Origin: Alphaproteobacteria bacterium
GTDB lineage: Bacteria > Pseudomonadota > Alphaproteobacteria > UBA6615
DNA: 64,000 nt
Direction: 5' to 3'
Assembly (NCBI GenBank): GCA_021774445.1
Contig: JAJFJA010000057.1
Location: 62,001 to 126,000, forward strand
The notes beneath the pieces were generated by a model that searched no databases, was not told where the DNA came from, and was given only the letters and a program-made list of their open reading frames with translations. Both the position numbers and the translations under genes were made by a program. This document shows positions 35,692-44,914 of this stretch, one piece after another. How positions within the stretch are numbered: the first letter of the stretch is position 1; each line of letters begins with the position of its first letter.

Positions 35692-36597
35692 ATGACCCCT
35701 GCTAACAGATTGTTTTGCTTCGGCCTCGGCTTCACCGGGCTCGCCTTGGCGCGGTCACTGCAGCGCCGGGGCTGGCACGTCGCGGGGACCTGCCGGTCGG
35801 CGGAAACGGCTGCGCGCCTAGGTGACGAGGGTATTGCCGCGTTCGTGTTCGATGGTGTCGCCGGCGCAGCCGGCACGGACTCCGCGCTTGCCGAGTCGCT
35901 AGACGCGGCCACCCACCTCCTCGCCACCGCGCCCCCTGGCACCTCCGGCGATCCGGTACTCATCCACTACCGTGACGAGATCGCCGCCCTGGCGCCGCCG
36001 CTCCGCTGGGTCGGCTACCTGTCCACCACCGGCGTTTATGGCGACCGAGATGGCGCTCTGGTCGACGAAACCGCGGCGTTGCGGCCCACCAGCCCGCGCG
36101 GCGAGCGCCGGGTGGCGGCCGAGCGGGCGTGGCGGGATCTGCAGCGAGACCATGGCTTACCGCTGCACATCTTCCGCCTCGCCGGCATCTTCGGACCCGG
36201 CCGCAACGCCCTCGTCGCCGTGCGCGCCGGCACCGCCCGCCGCATCGTCAAACCCGGACAGTTGTTCTCCCGCATCCATCTCGCCGACATCCTGCTGGGT
36301 CTGGAGGCTTCCATGGCCCAGCCCGATCCGGGCGCGGTCTATAATCTCTGCGATGATGAGGCAGCCCCGCCCCAGGACGTTATTGCCTATGCCAGCCAGC
36401 TTCTGGGTCTACCGCCGCCGCCGGAAATTCCCTTCGACGAGGCTCAGCTAAGTCCCATGGCGCGCAGCTTCTATAGCGAGAACAAGCGTGTCGACAATCG
36501 CCGGATGAAAGACGACCTCGGTATCGTCCTGCGCTATCCCAACTACCGCGCCGGCCTGCAGGCCCTGTTCGACGCCGGTGAGGGCACCGTGTCCTAG
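35692..36597 (+). CDS. NAD-dependent epimerase/dehydratase-like protein (YeeZ type)
   Basis: This 301-residue protein has an atypical Rossmann start FCFGLGFTGLALARSLQRRG, with GxGxxG rather than the GxxGxxG of classical SDRs, as in the YeeZ subgroup. GYLSTTGVYGDRDGALVDET and FRLAGIFGPGRNAL are extended-SDR motifs. The Tyr of YxxxK is not found at the usual place (ERRVAAERAW instead), also typical of this subgroup. It is divergent from the TPR gene by 52 bp. Function in bacteria is unproven. Confidence 0.82.
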   Translation: MTPANRLFCFGLGFTGLALARSLQRRGWHVAGTCRSAETAARLGDEGIAAFVFDGVAGAAGTDSALAESLDAATHLLATAPPGTSGDPVLIHYRDEIAALAPPLRWVGYLSTTGVYGDRDGALVDETAALRPTSPRGERRVAAERAWRDLQRDHGLPLHIFRLAGIFGPGRNALVAVRAGTARRIVKPGQLFSRIHLADILLGLEASMAQPDPGAVYNLCDDEAAPPQDVIAYASQLLGLPPPPEIPFDEAQLSPMARSFYSENKRVDNRRMKDDLGIVLRYPNYRAGLQALFDAGEGTVS

Positions 36598-36753
36598 GGG
36601 GCCGGGGTGGCGAAATACCCGACCAAGGCCGAAAAACTGGACCGAGGGGACACAGTAGGGCAAAAGAGCTTACGAAGATCCGCAATGCAGTGGCTTGGGA
36701 CATTGATCAGGGGGGCCGAGAGGCTGTGGATCGTTCACGGAGCCTGAGAAGCC

Positions 36754-37902
36754 ATGGGCACCATGGCTAGAGAGCAAATCCCGGTCAATCCGGCGATACT
36801 AAGGTGGGCCCGCGAACGCGCCGGGTTCTCGCCCGAAGAGGCTGCAGAAAGGTTCAAGAAGTTCGCGGCGTGGGAAGCTGGTGATTCGTTTCCTACCTAC
36901 CCACAGCTTGAGAGCCTGTCCGAGGCTTTCAAACTTCCAATCGCTGTTTTTTTCTTTCCAGACCCACCGGACCTACCACCGATCGAGGAATTGTTTCGCA
37001 CTCTTCCAGAGGTTGAGTTCAGTCAAATCCCTCGGCGCGTGCGTTTGCTCCTTCGCAAGGCCAAGGCGCTCCAACTCAATCTGGAGGAGCTGTGTCGCAG
37101 CCGAAATCCTGCGCCTCGACTGATAACCCGTGACCTGCACTTCCGAGTAAGTGTCGACGTTGCGACGATGGCACGTCAGGTCCGAGACTACGTAGGTGTT
37201 TCCCTCGCCGATCAGGCAACTTGGACTTCGGCCGAAGAGGCGTTCAAGCGATGGCGCGCCGCGCTTCTTGATGTTGGCGTTTTTGTGTTCAAGGACGCCT
37301 TCAGGGAAGCCGAATACTCCGGGTTTTGCATGTATGACGACGTATTCCCCATCATCTACGTCAACAACAGCATGGCAGATACCCGCCAGAGCTTCACACT
37401 TTTCCACGAGCTGGCACACCTGCTTTTTCATACGAGCGGTATTGACACGATTGCCGATGACTTTATTCCGGCTTTGCCGGACCGAGCCCGCCGCATCGAG
37501 ATTCTGTGTAATCGATTTGCCGCTGAGTTTTTGGTGCCGGAGGCGGCGTTCGTTGCGATTTTTGCGGGACATGACGCTTCGGAAGAAACCGCCGAGCTGA
37601 TTGCTAGGCGTTTCAATGTTAGTCGTGAGTTTGTCTACCGTAGGTTTCTCGATCGAGGCCTGATCGATGTGCGAAGCTACGAGGAAGCTGCGACCCGGTG
37701 GGCAGGACAACGTCAGCCAGGTGGTGGTGGTGGCAACCCTTACTGGACGAAGATCAGCTACCTTGGCCGTGACTATATCCGCCTTGCTCTCAGCCAATAC
37801 CATCAGAACCGCATCGATCAATCGCAGCTTGCGGATTATCTGAATTCCAAGCCGCGCTACGTGGGAACACTCGAAGAATACTTTGGGCGGGGCGAGGCAT
37901 GA
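36754..37902 (+). CDS. ImmA/IrrE metallo-endopeptidase with N-terminal HTH (antitoxin/regulator-like)
   Basis: This 382-residue protein joins an XRE-type helix-turn-helix (LRWARERAGFSPEEAAERF, about residues 13-60) to an IrrE/ImmA zinc peptidase domain with HELAHLLFH (His 218, Glu 219, His 222) and RRIEILCNRFAAEFLVP further on. It starts at 36754 or the ATG at 36763. Codon use and base composition are less GC-rich than the neighbours, which suggests horizontal transfer. It overlaps the DUF4411 gene by 4 bp. In such pairs it is the predicted antitoxin and autoregulator; related proteins cleave repressors in ICEBs1 and Deinococcus. Confidence 0.9.
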   Translation: MGTMAREQIPVNPAILRWARERAGFSPEEAAERFKKFAAWEAGDSFPTYPQLESLSEAFKLPIAVFFFPDPPDLPPIEELFRTLPEVEFSQIPRRVRLLLRKAKALQLNLEELCRSRNPAPRLITRDLHFRVSVDVATMARQVRDYVGVSLADQATWTSAEEAFKRWRAALLDVGVFVFKDAFREAEYSGFCMYDDVFPIIYVNNSMADTRQSFTLFHELAHLLFHTSGIDTIADDFIPALPDRARRIEILCNRFAAEFLVPEAAFVAIFAGHDASEETAELIARRFNVSREFVYRRFLDRGLIDVRSYEEAATRWAGQRQPGGGGGNPYWTKISYLGRDYIRLALSQYHQNRIDQSQLADYLNSKPRYVGTLEEYFGRGEA

Positions 37903-38369
37903 GCTATGTCTTCGACACCGCCCCACTTTGGACGCTTTTTCAGAATTACTACCGTCGTCGCTTTCCAACGCTTTGGCGGAACTTCGACGCGCTGATCGAG
38001 GAAGGTGAAGTCGTCTCGACTCGCGAGGTTCGGCGCGAGATCGAAAATTGCCCGGTTGAGAGTCTGCGCGAATGGGCGGATGGTAATGGTCAAGTCTTCG
38101 CTACGCCGACTGCCGACGAAGGGGCGTTTGTTGGCGAGATCTATGCGGTGCGCCATTTCCAACAAAATATCGAACGTCAGAAGCTCCTGAAGGGTGGCGA
38201 GGTTGCAGACCCATTCGTAATTGCCAAGGCCGCAGTTATCGAGGGCACCGTGGTAACAATGGAACGACCAAAGCAAAACGCGGCAAAGATCCCAAACATA
38301 TGTGATCACTTCGGCGTCGAGTGCATGCATCTTGAGGAGTTCATGGAAGCCGAGGGTTGGGAGTTCTAA
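37899..38369 (+). CDS. DUF4411 family protein, predicted PIN-like toxin
   Basis: This 156-residue protein begins MSYVFDTAPLWTLFQNYY, with the Asp expected for the first acidic residue of a PIN-like nuclease. STREVRREIENC and DPFVIAKAAVIEGTVVTME carry the other acidic positions. The DUF4411 family is regularly encoded right after an ImmA/IrrE-HTH gene, as here (ATGA overlap). It is probably an RNase toxin held in check by the upstream protein. The composition is as AT-rich as its partner, so the pair moved together. Confidence 0.85.
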   Translation: MSYVFDTAPLWTLFQNYYRRRFPTLWRNFDALIEEGEVVSTREVRREIENCPVESLREWADGNGQVFATPTADEGAFVGEIYAVRHFQQNIERQKLLKGGEVADPFVIAKAAVIEGTVVTMERPKQNAAKIPNICDHFGVECMHLEEFMEAEGWEF

Positions 38370-38411
38370 CCCTGGCAAGGAGAGTCGCGAAGGTTCAAAA
38401 GGCTGCGAAGA

Positions 38412-39203
38412 CTAGGTCACAAGTTCACACATCTCATCCAATATTGTCGCCAGCGTCGCCAGTTGCGCCGGGTTCGACAGCGTATGGTCGCCCCCCTTGA
38501 TCAAGGTTAGCGCCACGTCATCACCGGTTAGGCGCTCCAGCAGTTTTGCCGACACCTGCCACGGCACGTCGTCATCGTCGCTGCCATGCAAGAGCCGCAC
38601 CGGCATGTTCAGCGCGATCGGCGCGCCGAGCAGCAGATGGTCCCGCCCTTCCTCGATCAAGCCGCGGGAATAGACCGTGCCCGCGTCGTCATAGGGCGAT
38701 GGTTCGCGATGGGCCCCGCTTGCCATCAAAGCGGCCTGTTGATCGGCGTCCATTCCCGCCCATACCAGATCTTCGGTGAAGTCCGGTGCGGCGGCGATGC
38801 CGACCAGCCCGGCGACGCGCGCCCGTCGCCGCAGCGCCGTCAGTAGCATGATCCAACCGCCCATGGATGAGCCGACCAGGATCAGCGGCTCGTCGCCGCA
38901 CCCGTCCAGCATCGCCAAGGCATCTTCCGTCCAGCGGCCGATGGTACCATCCTCGAACTGGCCGTCCGACAGGCCATGGCCCGAATAGTCGAAGCGCAGG
39001 AAGGCCTGCCCGCGGCGGTGCGCCCAATCGTCCAAATGGGTTGCCTTCCGCCCCGTCATGTCCGATGTAAACCCGCTGAGGAAGACGACTCGAGGGCTGT
39101 GGCCGCTGCGCGCCTGGTAGGCGAGCCGATCGCCATTGCCGAGAGTTAGGAATTGGGGAGGCCCGGGATCTGGAAAACCGGGCGCTCTCTCGATCAGGGG
39201 CAT
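38412..39203 (-). CDS. Alpha/beta hydrolase
   Basis: From the ATG at 39203 (MPLIERAPGFPDPG) it has 263 residues. The oxyanion region VVFLSGFTSDMTG and the nucleophile elbow LVGSSMGGWIML (Ser in GSSMGG) are clear. The acid lies in LLHGSDDDDVPW and the catalytic His in GGDHTLSNPAQL. It most resembles short carboxylesterase/acylpeptide hydrolase-like enzymes of alphaproteobacteria, some of which act as palmitoyl-protein thioesterase-like ABHD10 relatives. No neighbour indicates a substrate. Confidence 0.85.
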   Translation of the reverse strand: MPLIERAPGFPDPGPPQFLTLGNGDRLAYQARSGHSPRVVFLSGFTSDMTGRKATHLDDWAHRRGQAFLRFDYSGHGLSDGQFEDGTIGRWTEDALAMLDGCGDEPLILVGSSMGGWIMLLTALRRRARVAGLVGIAAAPDFTEDLVWAGMDADQQAALMASGAHREPSPYDDAGTVYSRGLIEEGRDHLLLGAPIALNMPVRLLHGSDDDDVPWQVSAKLLERLTGDDVALTLIKGGDHTLSNPAQLATLATILDEMCELVT

Positions 39204-39234
39204 GATGTGATACCGCGAGTCAGCGACGCAGGTT

Positions 39235-40458
39235 ATGGAGTCTAACCGGCCCGAGTCTAACCATGCCGGCGTGCCGGTCAACGCCGCGGGACCGGCGGGC
39301 CTGCGCGTGCTGCAGGTCGTCCCGGCATTGGAGCGCGGCGGCGGCGGCGTCGAGCGCAGTACCATCGATGTCGCCGGCGCCATTACCGCGGCCGGCGGCA
39401 CCGCGATTGTCGCCTCGGCCGGCGGTCAGCTCGTCCGCGAGCTGGAACGCGTCGAGGCCCTGCATGTGACGCTGCCGTTGGCGGCGCGCAATCCGATCGT
39501 CATGCGTGCCAATGTCGATCGCCTGTTCGATCTCGCCAAGCAGCACGACGTCAACATCATCCACGCCCGCAGCCGGGCGCCGGCCTGGAGCGCCCTGGCG
39601 GCGGCCCACCGCCTCGGCACCCGGTTCATCACTACCTTCCACGGCACTTATAGCCACGGTAATCGTCTCAAGCGCTTTTACAATTCGGCCATACTGCGCG
39701 GCGATCTCATCATCGCCAATTCCAACTTCATCGCCGCTCACATGCGCAGCGTTTATGGCGTCAACCCGGCCCGGATCCGCATCATCCCCCGCGGCGTCGA
39801 TCAGGACCGTTTTGCGCCCGAGCGCGTCAGCGCTGAGCGCGTCATCCAACTCGCGCAACGCTGGAACCTGCCCGACGACGCGCCGGTCGTTATGCTGGCC
39901 GGGCGCCTCAGCCGCTGGAAGGGCCAGAACGATCTGATCGACGCCCTGGCCCGCTTGCAGCGTCTCGATCTCCGCTGCCTCCTGGTCGGCGCCGACCAGG
40001 GTCGCAGCCGTTATCACCGCGAGCTTGAGGCGCGTATTGCCGACCATGGTCTCGAAGGCGTCGTCCAGCTTACCGGCCACTGCGACGATATGCCGGCGGC
40101 CTACATGTTGGCCGATGTCGTCGTCTCCGCCTCCACCGAGCCGGAGGCTTTTGGTCGCGTTGTCGCCGAGGCGCAGGCGATGGGCCGGCCGGTCGTGGTG
40201 TCCAACCACGGCGGTGCGGCCGAACAGGTTGCCGATGGCGATACCGGCTGGTTCTACCCACCGGGCGATGTCGCTGGGCTCGCCGCCGCTCTCGCCGCCG
40301 CCTTGGCGCTTGACGCCACCAACCGGGAGTTGCTGGCGGCCCGCGCCACGGCGCGTGTGCGCCGCCTTTACACCAAAGCCGGAATGACCGCCGCCACGCT
40401 CCAAACCTATGCCGAGTTGCTGGCCCGCGACCCGGCGCCGAGCCCCGCTCCACCGTGA
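39235..40458 (+). CDS. Glycosyltransferase family 4
   Basis: This 407-residue GT-B enzyme starts at 39235 and has LRVLQVVPALERGGGGVERS at its N-terminus and NIIHARSRAPAWSALAAA. The C-terminal half has the nucleotide-sugar site VVMLAGRLSRWKGQNDLIDA and the EX7E motif in STEPEAFGRVVAEAQAMGRP. It is a retaining enzyme. Overlap of its stop with the start of the GT9 gene suggests that both add sugars to the LPS core or a related envelope glycan. Confidence 0.92.
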   Translation: MESNRPESNHAGVPVNAAGPAGLRVLQVVPALERGGGGVERSTIDVAGAITAAGGTAIVASAGGQLVRELERVEALHVTLPLAARNPIVMRANVDRLFDLAKQHDVNIIHARSRAPAWSALAAAHRLGTRFITTFHGTYSHGNRLKRFYNSAILRGDLIIANSNFIAAHMRSVYGVNPARIRIIPRGVDQDRFAPERVSAERVIQLAQRWNLPDDAPVVMLAGRLSRWKGQNDLIDALARLQRLDLRCLLVGADQGRSRYHRELEARIADHGLEGVVQLTGHCDDMPAAYMLADVVVSASTEPEAFGRVVAEAQAMGRPVVVSNHGGAAEQVADGDTGWFYPPGDVAGLAAALAAALALDATNRELLAARATARVRRLYTKAGMTAATLQTYAELLARDPAPSPAPP

Positions 40459-41411
40459 ACCGCGCCCAAGACTTACCCAACCAACGCCTGCTGGTCATCA
40501 AGCTCGGCGCCTTAGGCGATTTCGTCCAGGCCACCGGCGCCTTCGCTGCCATCCGCGACCACCACCGCCAAGCCCATATCACCCTGCTAACCACCGCGCC
40601 CTATGCCGAATTCGCCCGCGCCAGCCCGTGGTTCGATGCCGTCTGGTCCGACCGCCGGCCGCGCCCCTGGCACCTGCCGGCCTGGTGGCAAACGGCGCGG
40701 CGCCTCGCCGCCGGCCAATTTGATTGGGTCTACGACCTGCAGACCTCCGATCGCTCGGGGACTTACTACCGCCTGATGCGCTGGCCGCTGCGCGCCGGTC
40801 CGGCGCCGCGCTGGTCCGGCATCGCCCGCGGCTGTTCCCATCCTCACGCCAACCCCCGGCGCGATAGCCTGCACACCGTCGATCGCCTGGCGGAACAACT
40901 CGCTATGGCCGGGATTACCCGAGTGCCGCCACCCAACCTCGATTGGACGGCGGCGGAACTCGCCGGGTTCGGCTTGCCGACGCCCTACGCCTTGCTGGTG
41001 CCGGGCGGTGCGCCGACCCGTCCGCGCAAGCGCTGGCCGGCCCGGCACTATGGCGCGATCGCCCGTTCGTTGGCCGACCGCGGCATCACGCCGGCACTTC
41101 TGGGCACCGCCGCGGAAGCCGCCGAGAACCGCGCGATCGCCGCCGCCTGTCCACAGGCCCGTGACCTCACCGGCCAGACCGACTTTGCCGCCATCGTCGC
41201 CCTGGCGCGCGCGGCGGCGGGCGCCGTCGGCAACGATACCGGGCCGATGCATCTCATCGCGGTCGCCGGCGCCCCTTGCTTGGTGCTGTTCTCCGACGCC
41301 TCGGACCCCGCCCTGTGTGCCCCGCGCGGCGACAATGTCGCCATTCTTCGCGCCCCCGACCTGGCGCAGCTCTCCCTGGCTGAGGTTGAAGCGCACCTGC
41401 GCTTGCGCTAA
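40455..41411 (+). CDS. Glycosyltransferase family 9 (heptosyltransferase-like)
   Basis: This 318-residue protein starts with GTG at 40455 overlapping the GT4 stop (GTGA). RLLVIKLGALGDFVQATGAF is the typical first strand of family 9. YALLVPGGAPTRPRKRWPA and GAVGNDTGPMHLIAVAGAPC are the ADP-heptose binding motifs, with the conserved D-T-G-P-M-H. It probably transfers a heptose or related sugar to LPS inner core. The 3' end lies in a tandem duplication of 17 bp (next entry). Confidence 0.9.
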   Translation: MNRAQDLPNQRLLVIKLGALGDFVQATGAFAAIRDHHRQAHITLLTTAPYAEFARASPWFDAVWSDRRPRPWHLPAWWQTARRLAAGQFDWVYDLQTSDRSGTYYRLMRWPLRAGPAPRWSGIARGCSHPHANPRRDSLHTVDRLAEQLAMAGITRVPPPNLDWTAAELAGFGLPTPYALLVPGGAPTRPRKRWPARHYGAIARSLADRGITPALLGTAAEAAENRAIAAACPQARDLTGQTDFAAIVALARAAAGAVGNDTGPMHLIAVAGAPCLVLFSDASDPALCAPRGDNVAILRAPDLAQLSLAEVEAHLRLR

Positions 41412-41431
41412 ATGGCACCTGCGCTTGCGCT
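41393..41431. repeat. 17 bp tandem duplication at the GT9 gene end
   Basis: GCACCTGCGCTTGCGCT occurs at 41393-41409 and again at 41415-41431, with a 22 bp period. The first copy covers the last codons of the GT9 gene and the first base of its stop codon; the second is noncoding. This looks like a replication-slippage duplication. Confidence 0.7.
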
Positions 41432-41501
41432 TTATGCGGGCCCTTCCGGCACTTTAGACCCTTGTTAACCACGCCGGTCTTCAATACGAGGTTCTCTCAG
41501 A

Positions 41502-43451
41502 ATGGTTGAGGTAATGGCGGACAGCCCTATTAGAGTCACCCTGCCCGACGGCAGTACCCGCGACTATGCGGGCCCGGTGACCGGCACCACCATCGCCGCC
41601 GACATTGGGCCCGGCTTGGCCAAAGCGGCGTTGGCCATTCGGATCGATGGCCAGCTCGTCGACCTGGCCGCACCGATCGCCGCCGACGCCGAGATTGCTA
41701 TCGTCACCCGCAACGACGGCGATGACGAGGTCCTCGAACTACTCCGTCACGATGCCGCCCATGTCATGGCGGAAGCCGTGCAGGAACTCTATCCCGATGC
41801 CCAGGTGACATTTGGCCCGGCCATCGAGGACGGTTTTTATTACGACTTTGCCCGCGACGAACCCTTCACCCCCGACGACCTTGAGCACATTGAAAAGCGC
41901 ATGCATGAGATCGTCGCCAGGGACGAGGCGATTCACCGCGAAATTTGGGACCGTCAGCAAGCCATCAACTTCTTCAAGGACAAGGGCGAGCACTACAAGG
42001 CCGAACATATCGAGACCCTGCCCGCCGATGTCGACATATCCATTTACCGTCAAGGCGACTGGCTCGACCTCTGCACCGGCCCCCACCTGCCCAGCACCGG
42101 CAAGCTCGGCAAGGCTTTCAAGCTCACCAAACTGTCCGGCGCCTATTGGCGTGGCGACGCCAACAACGCCCAGCTGCAACGAATTTACGGCACTTGCTGG
42201 CGCGACAAGAAGGAGCTCAACGCCTACCTCACCATGATTGAGGAGGCCCTGAAGCGCGACCACCGCCGTCTCGGCCGGGAGATGAGCCTGTTCCACCTCC
42301 AGGAAGAGGCCGCCGGCAGCGTCTTCTGGCATCCCAAGGGCTGGACGATCTATCGCGCTTGCGAGGACTATATGCGCCGCCGCCTCGAAGCCGCGGACTA
42401 CCATGAGATCAAGACGCCGCAGCTTTATGAGCGCGTGCTCTGGGAACGCTCCGGCCATTGGGAGAAGTTCCGCGACGACATGTTCGTCCTCGCCGACGCG
42501 GGCGAGCGCGTGCTCGGCCTCAAGCCGATGAACTGCCCCGGCCATGTCCAGGTCTTCCGCCAGGGCATTAAGAGCTACCGTGACCTGCCGCTACGCTTTG
42601 CCGAGTTCGGCTCCTGCATGCGCAACGAGCCGTCCGGCGCCTTGCATGGCATTATGCGGGTGCGCAGTTTCACCCAGGACGACGCCCATATATTTTGTAC
42701 CGAAGATCAGATCGTCTCCGAAACGGCGGCGTTCTGCGCTCTCCTCACCAGCGTCTACCGCGACTTCGGCTTTGACGACGTGCTGGTCAAATTCTCCGAC
42801 CGCCCGCCGGTACGTGCCGGTGATGACGCCACTTGGGACCGCGCCGAAACCGCGTTACGGGAGGCTACCGAAGCCGCCGGTTTGCCTTACGAGATGAATC
42901 CGGGCGAGGGGGCCTTTTATGGGCCCAAGCTCGAATTCGTGCTGCGCGATGCCATCGGCCGCCAATGGCAATGCGGCACCCTACAGGTCGATTTCGTCCT
43001 GCCCGAGCGCCTCGATGCCGCTTATGTCGCCGAAGACGGCGCCAAGCACCGGCCGGTCATGCTGCACCGCGCCATTTTGGGGTCATTCGAGCGCTTCATC
43101 GGCATCCTGATCGAGAACTATGCCGGCCGCCTGCCGTTGTGGCTGGCGCCGGTCCAGGTCGTGGTCGCCACGATCACCGGCGAGGCCGACGCCTATGCTA
43201 TTCAGGTCACCGAGAAATGCGCCGCCGCTGGCTTGCGTGTCGCCAGCGATCTGCGCAATGAGAAGATAAACTACAAGGTCAGGGAGCATAGCCTGGCCAA
43301 GGTTCCGGTCATGCTCGTCGTCGGCGGCCGTGAGGCCGAACAGGGCACGGTAGCCCTGCGCCGTCTTGGCGGCAAAGCGCAAGAAACGCTTGCGTTTGAC
43401 GAAGCCGTCTCTAATCTTACCCGGGAGGCGGCGCCGCCGGCCTCGACGTAA
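41502..43451 (+). CDS. thrS: Threonyl-tRNA synthetase
   Basis: This 649-residue class II synthetase has a TGS domain ([20 protein letters not shown]), an editing domain with [19 protein letters not shown], and a catalytic core. The zinc site Cys is in [10 protein letters not shown]; motif 2 is [18 protein letters not shown] and motif 3 is [17 protein letters not shown]. The anticodon-binding domain follows. The start could be 41502 or the ATG at 41514 (MADSPIRV). It precedes infC by 81 bp, the standard thrS-infC-rpmI-rplT order. Confidence 0.97.
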   Translation: MVEVMADSPIRVTLPDGSTRDYAGPVTGTTIAADIGPGLAKAALAIRIDGQLVDLAAPIAADAEIAIVTRNDGDDEVLELLRHDAAHVMAEAVQELYPDAQVTFGPAIEDGFYYDFARDEPFTPDDLEHIEKRMHEIVARDEAIHREIWDRQQAINFFKDKGEHYKAEHIETLPADVDISIYRQGDWLDLCTGPHLPSTGKLGKAFKLTKLSGAYWRGDANNAQLQRIYGTCWRDKKELNAYLTMIEEALKRDHRRLGREMSLFHLQEEAAGSVFWHPKGWTIYRACEDYMRRRLEAADYHEIKTPQLYERVLWERSGHWEKFRDDMFVLADAGERVLGLKPMNCPGHVQVFRQGIKSYRDLPLRFAEFGSCMRNEPSGALHGIMRVRSFTQDDAHIFCTEDQIVSETAAFCALLTSVYRDFGFDDVLVKFSDRPPVRAGDDATWDRAETALREATEAAGLPYEMNPGEGAFYGPKLEFVLRDAIGRQWQCGTLQVDFVLPERLDAAYVAEDGAKHRPVMLHRAILGSFERFIGILIENYAGRLPLWLAPVQVVVATITGEADAYAIQVTEKCAAAGLRVASDLRNEKINYKVREHSLAKVPVMLVVGGREAEQGTVALRRLGGKAQETLAFDEAVSNLTREAAPPAST

Positions 43452-43532
43452 CTGGAAATTGGCACGGGCATGCGAGGGCGTGCCCGGAATTTTGCGCGAC
43501 AGGAAATGCGCCACCAAATAGGAGAGAAGTAG

Positions 43533-44072
43533 ATCGCCAGACGACCCATGGACTTTAACCCGCCGACCAAGTCTGGTCCGCGGGCAAACCAGGACATCAA
43601 AGTCCCCAACGTGCGCCTGATTGATGAGGAAGGCGAACAGCTTGGCGTCGTATCCACCGCGGACGCCAGGCAACGGGCCTATGAAGCCGGCCTCGATCTT
43701 GTCGAAGTTTCGCCCAATGCCGATCCGCCGGTTTGCAAGATCCTTGACGCCGGTAAGCTCAAATACCGTGAGCAGAAAAAGCGCAACGAAGCGCGCAAAA
43801 AGCAAAAAATCATCGAAATCAAGGAAATCAAGCTCCGGCCCAACATCGATACCCATGATTACGACGTGAAAATGCGCAACGCCCGCCGCTTTATCGGCGA
43901 TGGCGATAAAGTCAAGGTCACCATGCGTTTTCGCGGCCGGGAGATGGCGCATCAGTTCCTCGGCGCTCAGCTTCTGGATCGCGTCAAGGAAGAGCTCGAT
44001 GAGATCGCCAAAGTAGAGCAGATGCCCAAGATGGAAGGGCGTCAGATGGTTATGGTGGTGTCACCGCGCTAG
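43533..44072 (+). CDS. infC: Translation initiation factor IF-3, probable ATC start
   Basis: IF-3 binds the 30S subunit and checks start codons. The conserved frame runs from the codon after a TAG at 43530-43532. The first codon is ATC (43533), 8 nt after AGGAG (43520-43524), giving [19 protein letters not shown]; the first internal ATG is at 43548. Many alphaproteobacterial IF-3 proteins begin with an ARRP-like sequence, and E. coli infC uses the rare ATT, through which IF-3 limits its own synthesis. The ATC start here would serve the same feedback. The 179-residue protein has an N-domain, a lysine-rich linker and a C-domain ending [11 protein letters not shown]. Confidence 0.9.
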   Translation: MARRPMDFNPPTKSGPRANQDIKVPNVRLIDEEGEQLGVVSTADARQRAYEAGLDLVEVSPNADPPVCKILDAGKLKYREQKKRNEARKKQKIIEIKEIKLRPNIDTHDYDVKMRNARRFIGDGDKVKVTMRFRGREMAHQFLGAQLLDRVKEELDEIAKVEQMPKMEGRQMVMVVSPR

Positions 44073-44099
44073 GCTGCGGCCTGTCCACCGCTATTTGGG

Positions 44100-44120
44100 G
44101 CCGGGATTGGCCGTCCCGGC
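44100..44120. terminator. Stem-loop downstream of infC
   Basis: GCCGGGA (44100-44106) and TCCCGGC (44114-44120) form a perfect 7 bp stem with a TTGGCCG loop. No T-run follows. It lies 28 bp after the infC stop and directly before a promoter-like sequence, so it may separate infC from rpmI-rplT transcripts. Confidence 0.4.
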
Positions 44121-44122
44121 GC

Positions 44123-44151
44123 TTGCCTTGCGCCTCTTGGGGCGCTATAAA
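44123..44151 (+). promoter_or_regulatory. Candidate promoter for rpmI-rplT
   Basis: TTGCCT (44123-44128) and TATAAA (44146-44151) are separated by 17 bp and match the sigma-70 boxes at four and five of six positions. The rpmI start is 96 bp downstream. Confidence 0.4.
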
Positions 44152-44246
44152 CCGCGCGCCTATGCGGTGGTGCGGCGGGGCGATTGTAACCCAGGGCATG
44201 CCCAGCCACCGCGCTTACCAAGAACACCAGACCAATAGAGGTGGAA

Positions 44247-44450
44247 ATGCCCAAGCTGAAGTCGAAAAGTTCGGCCAAGAAGCGATTCAGCTTCACTGGC
44301 ACGGGCAAGATCCGCATGAAACCGTCGGGCATGCGCCACGGCATGCGCAAGCGCTCCCAATCCATGAAGCGCAAGGCGCGTCACATCGGTTTGTTGTCCG
44401 AGCCTGACGCTAAGATTATCGGGCCCATGCTGCCCTATGGCAGGGGGTAA
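44247..44450 (+). CDS. rpmI: Ribosomal protein L35 (bL35)
   Basis: This 67-residue basic protein starts at the ATG at 44247 ([20 protein letters not shown]), preceded by AGAGGTGG. The sequence [20 protein letters not shown] is characteristic of L35, a small protein of the 50S subunit. The gene is directly followed by rplT with a 2 bp gap, and the pair is typically co-regulated. Confidence 0.97.
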   Translation: MPKLKSKSSAKKRFSFTGTGKIRMKPSGMRHGMRKRSQSMKRKARHIGLLSEPDAKIIGPMLPYGRG

Positions 44451-44452
44451 CG

Positions 44453-44818
44453 ATGTCTCGGGCAGGCAGTACCGTCCAACGCCATGCGCGCCGCAAGAAG
44501 GTCCTCAAGCTGGCCCGTGGTTATCGCGGCCGCAATAGCACCAACTATCGCATCGCCCTTGAAAAGGTCGAAAAGGCGCTACAATACGCCTACCGCGACC
44601 GCCGGGTTCGCAAGCGCAATTTCCGCTCCTTGTGGATTCAGCGCATCAACGCCGGGGCGCGTGAGCATGGTTTGACCTATTCTCAATTCATGAACGGGAT
44701 GAAGCGGGCTGGTATTGCGCTTGATCGCAAGGTCCTGGCGGACATTGCGGTGCGCGATCCCGGCACCTTTAGGACCCTTGCCGAGCAAGCGCAGGAGGCC
44801 CTGAAGGAGGCGGCCTAG
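44453..44818 (+). CDS. rplT: Ribosomal protein L20 (bL20)
   Basis: This 121-residue protein begins with [20 protein letters not shown] and contains [20 protein letters not shown] and [20 protein letters not shown], all standard for L20, a 50S assembly protein binding 23S rRNA. It shares an operon with rpmI. No L20-binding pseudoknot could be recognised upstream. Confidence 0.97.
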   Translation: MSRAGSTVQRHARRKKVLKLARGYRGRNSTNYRIALEKVEKALQYAYRDRRVRKRNFRSLWIQRINAGAREHGLTYSQFMNGMKRAGIALDRKVLADIAVRDPGTFRTLAEQAQEALKEAA

Positions 44819-44862
44819 GCTGCGGGCGCGTAGGCGCACGCGGCTTTGCCGGTCCGGTAAGG

Positions 44863-44891
44863 AGGGGTCGCCCGCGGGGAGGCCCCTTTTT
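44863..44891 (+). terminator. Attenuator or terminator between rplT and pheS
   Basis: AGGGG (44863-44867) pairs with CCCCT (44883-44887), with a smaller inner CCCGCGGG stem, followed by TTTTT (44887-44891) and further T-rich sequence. It lies 23 bp before the pheS start. Some bacteria attenuate pheST with a Phe-rich leader peptide; none is obvious here. Confidence 0.5.
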
Positions 44892-44914
44892 GTCGTTTTG
44901 GGAATCGAGAATCC

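Noticed and set aside
34827..35963. Longer 378-codon version of the TPR protein
   Set aside because: The extra N-terminus overlaps the divergent epimerase gene and is Pro/Ser/Arg rich; the signal peptide begins at the ATG at 35639.
36598..36753. Possible RNA gene or promoter-rich element before the ImmA/IrrE gene
   Set aside because: No tRNA-like or stable hairpin structure and no recognisable repeat was found by eye.
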